Shown: positions 1-4,974 of the stretch, piece by piece
How positions within the stretch are numbered: position 1 is the stretch's first letter
Layout: each line of letters starts with the position of its first letter
DNA from: Massilia sp.
GTDB lineage: Bacteria; Pseudomonadota; Gammaproteobacteria; Burkholderiales; Burkholderiaceae_D
Reading direction: 5' to 3'
Length of the DNA stretch: 5,482 nt
Assembly (NCBI GenBank): GCA_028291845.1
Contig: JAQGNM010000053.1
Span: forward strand, 1-5,482
The notes under the pieces: model-generated
Seen by the model: the letters and a program-made list of their open reading frames with translations, nothing else
Databases searched by the model: none
What the model was told of the DNA's origin: nothing
Program-made: the position numbers and the translations under genes

Positions 1-2
1 TG

Positions 3-620
3 GCGGCCGGTCATATCGTCATCCTCGGCGCCGGCGTGGTCGGCACCAATGCCTTGCAGATGGCGGTGGGCACCGGCGCGCGCGTTACCGTGCTCGATAA
101 AAACATCGACCGCTTGCGCCAGCTCGACCTGGTGTTCGGCAACCGCATTGCCACGGTGTATTCGAACACCGCCGCCATCGAAGAGGCCGTGCTTTCCGCC
201 GATCTGGTGATCGGCGGCGTGCTGGTGCCGGGCGCGGCTGCCCCGAAGCTGGTCACGCGCGCCATGATCGCCCGCATGAAACAGGGGGCGGTGGTGGTCG
301 ACGTCGCCATCGATCAGGGCGGTTGCTTTGAAACCTCGCACGCCACCACCCATGCCGAACCGACCTATGTGGTTGACGGCGTGATTCATTATTGTGTAGC
401 GAACATGCCAGGCGCGGTGGCGCGCACCTCGACGTTTGCCTTGAACAACGCCACCATCGGCCACGCGGTGGCGCTGGCAAATAAAGGCTGGCGCCAGGCG
501 CTGCGCGACGATGTGCACCTGAAAAACGGTTTGAATGTGTGCCAGGGCAAGGTCACCTACCAGGCCGTTGCCGAGGCCCTTGGCTACGACTTCGTGCCGG
601 CCGACAGCATGCTTGCCTGA
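3..620 (+). CDS. ald: Alanine dehydrogenase, C-terminal part (5' end cut by window edge)
   Basis: The enzyme catalyses NAD-dependent reversible oxidative deamination of L-alanine to pyruvate and ammonia in the cytoplasm. The visible 205 residues are the NAD-binding domain and C-terminal segment. The family is about 370 residues long, so roughly 165 N-terminal residues, with the pyruvate-binding Lys and His, lie outside the window. The partial protein shows the Rossmann motif GAGVVG (visible residues 9-14) and the acidic residue ending the second strand (Asp32, in VLDKN), which should bind the NAD ribose. It also has the family hallmark VAIDQGGCFE (101-110, catalytic Asp104) and the stretch HYCVANMPGAV (129-139). 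The reading frame is open to the left edge, so no start can be assigned. It ends in TGA at 618-620. The neighbouring mtnN gene runs convergently, and its 3' end overlaps this gene by 37 bases, so there is no room for a separate terminator. Identification is by family motifs and is secure. Confidence 0.96.
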   Translation, partial: AAGHIVILGAGVVGTNALQMAVGTGARVTVLDKNIDRLRQLDLVFGNRIATVYSNTAAIEEAVLSADLVIGGVLVPGAAAPKLVTRAMIARMKQGAVVVDVAIDQGGCFETSHATTHAEPTYVVDGVIHYCVANMPGAVARTSTFALNNATIGHAVALANKGWRQALRDDVHLKNGLNVCQGKVTYQAVAEALGYDFVPADSMLA

Positions 621-1390
621 GATGTTTGCTGGCAAAACCGTTTGATTATATAAAACGCGTAGTTGGCGGCCACCGCCCGCACAAAGTGCAAAAAGTCGGT
701 GGCCGCTTTTTCATTGGCGTTGTCGGAAATCGTGCGCATGACGGCAAACGGCACGTTCAACTCAAAACACACCTGGGCCACCGCCGCCCCTTCCATTTCC
801 ACCGCCAATAAACCCGGATGGTCGTCGCCCAGCCGGTTGATGCGCGCGGCGTTGTGAATGAACTGGTCACCGCTGGCCACCAGCCCCCGGTGCACGCGTA
901 CTGCGGATAAACCAAACAGCTGTTTATCGCCATCGCCGATGGCGTCGCCCAGGTCGCCCTGGACGAAAGCCGCGGCAGCCTGCGCCAGACATGTTGTCAA
1001 AAGCGCATCGGCGGCAAAATGACTGAGGCCCGTCAGCGGTATTTCGCATGGCGGGAACAAGGGACTGGCATCCATATCGTGCTGCACCAGGGTATCGGCC
1101 ACCACGATATCGCCCACCGTCACGCCGTTGCCGGCGGATCCGGCGACGCCTGTGAACAGGATGTGGCTTACCCCAAACTTTTCAACAAGCAAAGTCGCCG
1201 TCATGGCGGCGGCGACTTTACCGATGCGCGAGAGCACGCACACAGCCTCGATGCCCCACAGGGTGCCGGTGGTGTAGTCGCGCCGGCCGTGGATGTGCGT
1301 GGCGGCCCCTTGCATGGCCTCTACCAGGCCTTGTTGCTCTTCCTGGAGGGCGCTGATGATGCCGAGACGTACGATCGGATGCGTATTCAT
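584..1390 (-). CDS. mtnN: 5'-methylthioadenosine/S-adenosylhomocysteine nucleosidase
   Basis: The enzyme hydrolyses the N-glycosidic bond of methylthioadenosine and S-adenosylhomocysteine, releasing adenine, in methionine salvage, SAH recycling and autoinducer-2 precursor formation; it is cytoplasmic. The 268-residue protein opens with RLGIISALQEEQ (8-19), where Glu18 aligns with the catalytic-water Glu of the E. coli enzyme. It continues with TGVAGS (80-85), the loop QHDMDASP (103-110), and GLVASGDQFI (169-178). VEMEGAA (197-203) is the ribose-binding Met-Glu motif, and RTISDNA (219-225) carries the catalytic Asp223. At 268 residues it exceeds the E. coli protein (about 232). The extra length is partly an insertion around residues 137-160 (Asp/Gly/Ala-rich) and partly a C-terminal tail. 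ATG at 1390 was chosen because the family begins just before the GIIxAxxEE strand. An in-frame GTG at 1444 would add 18 residues, and neither start has a good Shine-Dalgarno. The 5' end lies about 65 bases from the DnaA-box region. The 3' end overlaps ald (convergent). Confidence 0.93.
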   Translation of the reverse strand: MNTHPIVRLGIISALQEEQQGLVEAMQGAATHIHGRRDYTTGTLWGIEAVCVLSRIGKVAAAMTATLLVEKFGVSHILFTGVAGSAGNGVTVGDIVVADTLVQHDMDASPLFPPCEIPLTGLSHFAADALLTTCLAQAAAAFVQGDLGDAIGDGDKQLFGLSAVRVHRGLVASGDQFIHNAARINRLGDDHPGLLAVEMEGAAVAQVCFELNVPFAVMRTISDNANEKAATDFLHFVRAVAANYAFYIIKRFCQQTSQASMLSAGTKS

Positions 1391-1490
1391 GGTCTGGAAG
1401 ACGGTTCGAATGCTGGATTTTTCACGGGCGCGACAGTTTTCCACCGGCCTGCGCGGTTTACTGTTTTATACAAAGATAGGTATACAAAGG

Positions 1491-1505
1491 TAGTAGTAAT
1501 AGTAG
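1491..1505 (+). other. DnaA-trio tract of module 1
   Basis: The sequence is TAGTAGTAATAGTAG, five consecutive trinucleotides that read 3'-GAT/AAT-5' as in the DnaA-trio element of the basal unwinding system described in Bacillus subtilis. It lies 14 bases 5' of the DnaA box TGTGGATAA (1520-1528), across a spacer whose near half (GGGCCTGGC) is GC-rich. The polarity fits the model in which DnaA extends from the double-stranded box onto the trio strand in the 3'-to-5' direction. The role is inferred from pattern and position. Confidence 0.6.
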
Positions 1506-1519
1506 GGCCTGGCAACTAC

Positions 1520-1528
1520 TGTGGATAA
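1520..1528 (-). promoter_or_regulatory. DnaA box, exact consensus (module 1, trio-proximal)
   Basis: TGTGGATAA on the plus strand is TTATCCACA on the minus strand, the high-affinity DnaA box. It is the box nearest the trio tract at 1491-1505. A one-mismatch box in the opposite orientation, TTATCAACA, follows at 1537-1545. Confidence 0.75.
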
Positions 1529-1643
1529 GTCCAGAATTATCAACAGCCTCAATGGTTTACGCGCATGACAAGCGGACTGGTAAACATTGTATCGAACGGG
1601 GAGAGTTGTTGGACAATTTTGCCGCTGTGCGAGTTTTGTCTGG

Positions 1644-1686
1644 TTTTGCACAAACCGCCCTGTGGATATCCAACAGCTTATCCACA
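1644..1686. promoter_or_regulatory. DnaA box cluster of module 1
   Basis: TTTTGCACA (1644-1652, one mismatch) is followed by a divergent pair: TGTGGATAT (1661-1669, minus-strand ATATCCACA, one mismatch) and TTATCCACA (1678-1686, exact). The pair forms an inverted repeat TGTGGATA/TATCCACA with a 10-base centre, and TGGATATCCA (1663-1672) is a perfect palindrome. The same arrangement recurs 370 bases downstream. Confidence 0.7.
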
Positions 1687-1735
1687 AGCCACGAACGGGC
1701 TGAAAAAAGCCGGTTTTGCAATTTGTTGGCTCAAC

Positions 1736-1869
1736 GAAATTTTTTTTGAAAAATCCCAGAATTTCAAAATCGGCAAGCGGCGATTTGCGGGCTGCATTTT
1801 GGGGTCCGGTTTTTGAATTTTTCCTTGAATTGTTTACTTAACAAAGCTGGTATACAAGTTTAGTAGTAG
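1736..1869. other. AT-rich stretch, candidate DNA unwinding element
   Basis: Two blocks stand out in a GC-rich genome: 1731-1770 has 9 G/C in 40 bases, and 1811-1870 has 16 G/C in 60. They contain a run of nine T (1740-1748) and repeated GAATTT(T)-type motifs, with a GC-richer break at about 1771-1805. The block runs directly into the trio tract and DnaA box of module 2, the order expected for an unwinding element (AT-rich, trio, box). No E. coli-type 13-mer repeats were recognised. Confidence 0.55.
1861..1869 (+). other. DnaA-trio tract of module 2
   Basis: Three TAG trinucleotides lie in the same place as the five-trio tract of module 1, four bases after the shared GGTATACAA. They are followed after 21 bases by the exact DnaA box at 1891-1899. 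The tract is shorter, and the spacer to the box is longer and less GC-rich than in module 1. Confidence 0.45.
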
Positions 1870-1890
1870 TTGTTAACAGGACTGATTTTC

Positions 1891-1899
1891 TGTGGATAA
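1891..1899 (-). promoter_or_regulatory. DnaA box, exact consensus (module 2, trio-proximal)
   Basis: TGTGGATAA (TTATCCACA on the minus strand) is the counterpart of the box at 1520-1528. The ten bases TGTGGATAAG and the preceding C/T context are shared by both copies. Confidence 0.75.
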
Positions 1900-1917
1900 G
1901 CCCATATAAACGCGTTG

Positions 1918-1930
1918 AATCAAGCACTTG
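1918..1930 (+). promoter_or_regulatory. Putative IHF binding site
   Basis: AATCAAGCACTTG matches the IHF consensus WATCAANNNNTTR at every position. It lies between the trio-proximal box of module 2 and the downstream box cluster, as IHF sites do in enterobacterial oriC, where bending brings DnaA boxes together. There is no counterpart in module 1. One exact 13-mer match can arise by chance at the level of a few percent in a region this size. Confidence 0.4.
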
Positions 1931-1934
1931 CACG

Positions 1935-1965
1935 TTGTACAAAGGTGTTAACGATTGTGTATGAT
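1935..1965 (+). promoter_or_regulatory. Weak candidate promoter for the nitronate monooxygenase gene
   Basis: TTGTAC (1935-1940) and TATGAT (1960-1965) are separated by 19 bases. The -10 is good (5 of 6), but the -35 is poor and the spacing long. It would give a leader of about 95 bases running through four DnaA boxes, so DnaA binding could repress it. Other starts in the region are equally possible. Confidence 0.25.
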
Positions 1966-1995
1966 GGTCGAACCATTTCTGGACAAAAATGGGGC

Positions 1996-2056
1996 TGTGC
2001 ATAAAATGGGTTTTATCCACATTCGGTGCCTGTGGATATCCAGACACTTATCCACA
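1996..2056. promoter_or_regulatory. DnaA box cluster of module 2
   Basis: Four boxes lie within 61 bases: TGTGCATAA (1996-2004, minus, exact to TTATNCACA), TTATCCACA (2013-2021, plus, exact), TGTGGATAT (2031-2039, minus, one mismatch) and TTATCCACA (2048-2056, plus, exact). The last two form the divergent pair around TGGATATCCA (2033-2042), with the same 10-base centre spacing as in module 1. This dense array could seed a DnaA oligomer. A further near-box, TGTGTATGA, is at 1956-1964. Confidence 0.75.
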
Positions 2057-2061
2057 GGAGG
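2056..2061 (+). promoter_or_regulatory. Ribosome binding site of the nitronate monooxygenase gene
   Basis: AGGAGG lies four bases before ATG 2066 and fixes that start. It shares base 2056 with the final DnaA box, so the origin-like region runs right up to the translation signal. Confidence 0.85.
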
Positions 2062-2065
2062 CTGT

Positions 2066-3118
2066 ATGAATGCCTTGAATCTGCTTCAATCCTTGTCTCC
2101 CCCCGTTATCCAGGGGCCGATGGCCGGTGGTTTTTGTACGCCGGCGCTGATCGCCGCGGTGTCGAACGCCGGCGGACTAGGCAGTCTGGCCGGCTCACTG
2201 CTGGCGCCCGCCGCCTTGCGCGAACAGGTGGCGCAGATCCGTGTCCTGACCACGCGGCCGTTTCTATTGAATTTTTTTGTCCAGCAGACGCCGGCGCCCA
2301 GCGAAGCCGAAATTGCCGCCGCCAGCGAATTGCTGCGGCCAGTGTGGCAGCCGCTCGGTTGGCAAGCGCTGCCCAGGCCGGCGCAGTGGTGCCAGGATTT
2401 TCAGGCGCAGTTCGAGACCTTGCTCGAACTCGCGCCGACAGTCGCCAGTTTTACGTTTGGCATCCTCGATGGCGCCCAGGTCGAGCGGCTGCACGCGGCC
2501 GGCATCATGGTGATCGGCACCGTCACCACGGTGGCCGAAGCGCTGGCCTGGCAAGCGGTCGGCGCCGACGCGGTGATCGCATCGGGCATGGAAGCAGGGG
2601 GCCACCGCGGCACTTTTATTGGCCGGCAGGAAGACGCCACCTTGGCGGCGCGCCAGTTGTGGCCGCTGGTGGCGCAGGCGGTCGACATTCCGGTGATTGC
2701 CGCCGGCGCCATCATGGACGGAAAAGACATCTCCGCCGCTATCTCTGCGGGCGCCGTCGCCGTGCAGATGGGCACGGCTTTCCTGGTGAGCGACGAAGCG
2801 GCGGTCCACCCCGCCTATAAACAGAAACTGTTGGCCGGAAATGCCAGGACCCGCCTGACCCGGGCCTTCTCCGGCCGCTACGCGCGCGGCATCGTTAATG
2901 GATTCATGGGCAAAATGGCAGGTGTGGAAGCGCAGGTTCCGGCGTATCCTGTTCAGAATGCGCTGACCGGCAGCATCCGCGCCGCCGCCGCAACCGCCAA
3001 CGACCCGGAGATGATGTCGCTGTGGGCGGGCGCCGGCGTCAACCGGACGCGCGCCATGCCGGCAGCGCAATTGATGGCGACCCTGGCGGCGGAGTTGGCG
3101 GCGGTGCGCACAGCATAA
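2066..3118 (+). CDS. Nitronate monooxygenase (2-nitropropane dioxygenase family)
   Basis: This is an FMN-dependent TIM-barrel flavoenzyme that oxidises alkyl nitronates such as propionate-3-nitronate, using O2, to carbonyl compounds plus nitrogen oxides; it is cytoplasmic and detoxifying. The 350-residue protein has VIQGPMAGG (14-22) and SNAGGLGS (33-40) near the N-terminus and the PFLLNFFV strand (65-72). The catalytic-loop motif ASGMEAGGHRG (172-182) carries His180. The phosphate-binding segments AAGAIMDG (212-219) and VQMGTAFL (233-240) follow, then FSGRYARGIVNGFM further on. Length and motif order match the class I enzymes. ATG 2066 is preceded by AGGAGG. An in-frame TTG at 1955 would add 37 residues of translated DnaA-box sequence and is rejected. 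The stop is 46 bases before the next gene with no terminator seen, so cotranscription with the GMC oxidoreductase is likely. The true substrate cannot be told from sequence, and a related FMN enzyme activity such as quinone reduction is possible. Confidence 0.9.
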   Translation: MNALNLLQSLSPPVIQGPMAGGFCTPALIAAVSNAGGLGSLAGSLLAPAALREQVAQIRVLTTRPFLLNFFVQQTPAPSEAEIAAASELLRPVWQPLGWQALPRPAQWCQDFQAQFETLLELAPTVASFTFGILDGAQVERLHAAGIMVIGTVTTVAEALAWQAVGADAVIASGMEAGGHRGTFIGRQEDATLAARQLWPLVAQAVDIPVIAAGAIMDGKDISAAISAGAVAVQMGTAFLVSDEAAVHPAYKQKLLAGNARTRLTRAFSGRYARGIVNGFMGKMAGVEAQVPAYPVQNALTGSIRAAAATANDPEMMSLWAGAGVNRTRAMPAAQLMATLAAELAAVRTA

Positions 3119-3152
3119 AATGGCTAAAAGCAGGTAATAACAGTAAGTAATT

Positions 3153-3158
3153 AAGGAG
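3153..3158 (+). promoter_or_regulatory. Ribosome binding site deciding a TTG start
   Basis: AAGGAG lies six bases before TTG 3165, in frame with the oxidoreductase, and only two bases before an out-of-frame ATG at 3161. The spacing favours TTG. The in-frame region upstream is closed by TAA at 3144 and offers no ATG, GTG or TTG. Confidence 0.75.
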
Positions 3159-3164
3159 ACATGC

Positions 3165-4802
3165 TTGGAATCGGCAGGACACTACGACTACATCATCGTC
3201 GGCGCAGGCACGGCCGGCTGCTTGCTGGCAAATCGCCTCACCCGCAACAAGGACCACAAGGTGCTGCTGATCGAAGCGGGCGGCAAGGACGATTATTTAT
3301 GGATCCACATCCCGGTCGGCTACCTGCATTGCATCGGCAATCCCAGAACCGACTGGCTGTATCAAACCGAGCCGGACGCCGGCCTCGGCGGACGATCGCT
3401 GATCTATCCGCGCGGAAAAGTGTTGGGGGGATCGTCATCCATCAACGGCATGATCTACATGCGCGGCCAGAAGGGCGATTATGATCACTGGGCCGACCTG
3501 ACCGGCGATCCCAGCTGGCGCTGGGACCAGGTGCTGCCCCTATTTATGCAGACGGAAAACCACCACGCTGGCGCCAGCCGCCTGCACGGCGCCGACGGCG
3601 AGTGGCGGGTGGAAAAACAGCGGCTGTCATGGCAAATCCTCGACGCCTTCAGGGAGGCGGCCGACCAGGTCGGCATTCCCAAGATCGACGATTTCAATGG
3701 CGGCGATAACGAGGGCAGCGCGTATTTCGAGGTCAATCAAAAACGCGGCATCCGCTGGAACACCGCCAAGGCGTTTTTAAGACCGGTGGCGCAGCGGCCC
3801 AATCTGACCATCAAGACCGGCTGCCACGTCGAGCGCCTGTTGATCGACAAGAATGACAAAAGCGACAATGGCGCCGTCTGCCGCGGCGTTGAATTCAGCG
3901 GCGGCGGCAAGCGCTTTACTGCCACTGCGCAACGGGAAACCTTGTTGGCTGCCGGCGCCATCGGCTCGCCGACGATATTGCAATTGTCCGGGGTCGGTCC
4001 GGCCGCTGCCCTGCATGCGCTCGGGATTACGCCGCTGGTCGACCGCGCCGGCGTCGGCGAGAATTTGCAGGATCACTTGCAACTGCGCATGGTCTACAAG
4101 GTCAGCAAGGCCAGGACCCTCAATACCACGGCAGCCAGCTGGTTCGGCAAGATGAAGATCGGCCTCGAATACACCTTGCGCCAGAGCGGGCCGATGTCGA
4201 TGGCGCCATCGCAACTGGGCGCGTTTGCAAAATCCGACCCGGCACAGCCATCGGCGAATTTGCAGTACCACGTGCAACCGCTGTCCCTGGAAAAATTCGG
4301 CGATCCCCTGCACCCGTTCCCCGCGTTCACCGCCAGCGTGTGCAATCTGCGCCCCAGCTCGCGCGGCCACGTGCGTCTGGCCAGCGGCGACAGCACGGCG
4401 GCGCCCAGGATATCGCCCAATTATTTGAGCACGGCCGAAGACCGCAAGGTCGCGGCCAGCGCAGTGACCTTGACGCGCAAAATCGTGGCGGCGCCGGCGC
4501 TGGCCAAATATGGTCCGGTGGAATACAAGCCCGGCCTTGCCTACACCAGCGAGGAGCAATTGGCGGAAGCGGCCGGCCTGATCGGCACGACGATTTTTCA
4601 CCCGGTCGGCACCTGCAAGATGGGCGCCAGCGGCGATCCGCTGGCGGTGGTCGGCAGCGATCTAAAAGTGTTCGGGGTGGCGGGATTGCGCGTGATCGAC
4701 GCCTCGGTGATGCCGACCATCACCTCGGGCAATACCAATTCGCCGACCCTGATGATTGCCGAAAAGGCGGCGCAGGCGATCATGCGCGAGGCGGCATTGT
4801 GA
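3165..4802 (+). CDS. GMC-family FAD oxidoreductase (choline/alcohol dehydrogenase type)
   Basis: Glucose-methanol-choline family flavoproteins oxidise primary alcohols to aldehydes using bound FAD, passing electrons to the respiratory chain or to O2. This 545-residue protein is full length for the dehydrogenase branch. It has the N-terminal ADP-binding fold YDYIIVGAGTAGC (7-19) and LLIEAGG (34-40). GMC signature 1 surrounds GKVLGGSSSINGMIYMRG (84-101), and signature 2 is GAIGSPTILQLSGVGP (264-279). The C-terminal active site has FHPVGTCKMG (478-487, catalytic His479) and SGNTNSPTLMIAEKAA (521-536); by alignment with choline oxidase, Asn525 is the second catalytic residue. No signal peptide or membrane segment is seen. 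Translation starts at TTG 3165, decided by AAGGAG at 3153-3158 and by the position of the FAD motif. It follows the nitronate monooxygenase gene closely and is probably in its operon. The substrate is not determinable; such genes are often labelled betA or alkJ, but nothing here (no betB or betI) supports betaine synthesis. Confidence 0.92.
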   Translation: MESAGHYDYIIVGAGTAGCLLANRLTRNKDHKVLLIEAGGKDDYLWIHIPVGYLHCIGNPRTDWLYQTEPDAGLGGRSLIYPRGKVLGGSSSINGMIYMRGQKGDYDHWADLTGDPSWRWDQVLPLFMQTENHHAGASRLHGADGEWRVEKQRLSWQILDAFREAADQVGIPKIDDFNGGDNEGSAYFEVNQKRGIRWNTAKAFLRPVAQRPNLTIKTGCHVERLLIDKNDKSDNGAVCRGVEFSGGGKRFTATAQRETLLAAGAIGSPTILQLSGVGPAAALHALGITPLVDRAGVGENLQDHLQLRMVYKVSKARTLNTTAASWFGKMKIGLEYTLRQSGPMSMAPSQLGAFAKSDPAQPSANLQYHVQPLSLEKFGDPLHPFPAFTASVCNLRPSSRGHVRLASGDSTAAPRISPNYLSTAEDRKVAASAVTLTRKIVAAPALAKYGPVEYKPGLAYTSEEQLAEAAGLIGTTIFHPVGTCKMGASGDPLAVVGSDLKVFGVAGLRVIDASVMPTITSGNTNSPTLMIAEKAAQAIMREAAL

Positions 4803-4829
4803 CCGCATGAACTGTTCAAAAAGATTGGC

Positions 4830-4863
4830 GGGCATCTGGCGGACAATGGCGCGCAGAATGCCC
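4830..4863 (+). terminator. Possible hairpin downstream of the GMC oxidoreductase gene
   Basis: GGGCATCTGGCG (4830-4841) can pair with 4850-4863 to give 12 base pairs with two single-base bulges and an 8-base loop, 28 bases after the stop codon. There is no U-tract on the plus strand, so it is not a classical intrinsic terminator. It could protect a 3' end or be chance pairing. Confidence 0.3.
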
Positions 4864-4898
4864 CAAAACAGGGCGCTTTCGCTGGTATTTATACCGTA

Positions 4899-4927
4899 TT
4901 GTGACGACCTGGGTAACTGTGTATTAT
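4899..4927 (+). promoter_or_regulatory. Sigma70-like promoter of the ABC ATPase gene
   Basis: TTGTGA (4899-4904) and TATTAT (4922-4927) are separated by exactly 17 bases. The -35 matches 4 of 6 and the -10 matches 5 of 6. Transcription would begin near 4934, leaving a leader of about 40 AT-rich bases before GGAG (4966-4969) and ATG 4975. This suggests the transporter operon starts here independently of the upstream pair. Confidence 0.55.
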
Positions 4928-4974
4928 CGTGAGCAAATAACATAGCAGTATCATAAAAAATATTCGGAGACACA

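Larger units (their letters stand above)
1456..1688 (+). repeat. Origin module, copy 1 of a diverged tandem duplication
   Basis: This copy matches 1832-2058 in order and spacing. Both start with GTTTACT, then have GGTATACAA (1479 here, 1849 there), a TAG-repeat tract, TGTGGATAAG (1520; 1891), GGACAA (1611; 1981) and GCTGTGC (1624; 1994). Both end with CTGTGGATATCCA followed by a box TTATCCACA (1678; 2048). The offset is exactly 370 bases over the right half and 370-371 for the shared landmarks in the left half. The stretches between landmarks have diverged strongly. Boxes matching the consensus in copy 2 are degraded here: TGTGCGAG faces TGTGCATAA, and TTTTGCACA faces TTATCCACA. Confidence 0.75.
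1832..2058 (+). repeat. Origin module, copy 2 of a diverged tandem duplication
   Basis: This is the second copy of the module at 1456-1688, separated from it by an AT-rich spacer (1689-1831). It carries more intact boxes than copy 1 (four exact, two near), but its TAG tract is shorter (three trios against five). Its right end runs into the Shine-Dalgarno of the nitronate monooxygenase gene. Confidence 0.75.
1456..2060. other. Candidate replication origin (oriC-like DnaA-box cluster)
   Basis: This gene-free region contains six exact TTATNCACA matches: 1520-1528 (-), 1678-1686 (+), 1891-1899 (-), 1996-2004 (-), 2013-2021 (+) and 2048-2056 (+). One-mismatch boxes lie at 1537-1545, 1644-1652, 1661-1669, 1956-1964 and 2031-2039. 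It also contains TAG-repeat tracts, AT-rich blocks and an IHF-consensus site. I found no exact box elsewhere in the window. In bacteria this combination of clustered DnaA boxes, an AT-rich unwinding element and an IHF site is characteristic of oriC, and origins can lie away from dnaA, as in E. coli. That this is the working chromosomal origin is inference, since no replication gene is in view. Alternatives are a DnaA-titrating or DnaA-reactivating locus, or DnaA control of the flanking genes. No convincing protein or RNA gene was found here. Confidence 0.7.

Noticed and set aside
1461..1507. Promoter for mtnN on the minus strand around TATAAA/TATACC
   Set aside because: -10-like words exist, but no acceptable -35 lies 16-18 bases upstream. 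The same bases belong to the duplicated origin module.
1466..2047. Short open frames (65-83 residues) inside the 1445-2065 gap on both strands
   Set aside because: They are rich in translated repeats and DnaA boxes, lack ribosome binding sites and family-like sequence, and overlap one another. They read as non-coding.
1456..2058. Repeats considered as a CRISPR array, IS ends or plasmid iterons
   Set aside because: There are only two long diverged copies, no regular short spacers, no transposase and no Rep gene. The repeated words are DnaA boxes in both orientations.
1955..2065. In-frame N-terminal extension of the nitronate monooxygenase from TTG 1955
   Set aside because: It would translate the DnaA-box array and has no Shine-Dalgarno, while ATG 2066 has AGGAGG and matches the family's N-terminus.
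3161..3484. 107-residue frame from ATG 3161
   Set aside because: It is a shifted frame of the GMC oxidoreductase gene with Arg/His-rich, non-protein-like composition.
2264..4601. Long minus-strand frames opposite the nitronate monooxygenase and GMC genes (268 and 274 residues)
   Set aside because: These are antisense shadows of GC-rich genes, Arg/Gly/Ala-rich with no recognisable motifs.
4919..4927. Near DnaA box TGTGTATTA upstream of the ABC ATPase gene
   Set aside because: It is a single isolated one-mismatch match that coincides with the -10 hexamer, as expected by chance in AT-rich promoter DNA.
4807..4932. 41-residue frame from ATG 4807 after the GMC gene
   Set aside because: It has no Shine-Dalgarno, overlaps the hairpin and the promoter of the ABC ATPase gene, and shows no recognisable motif.
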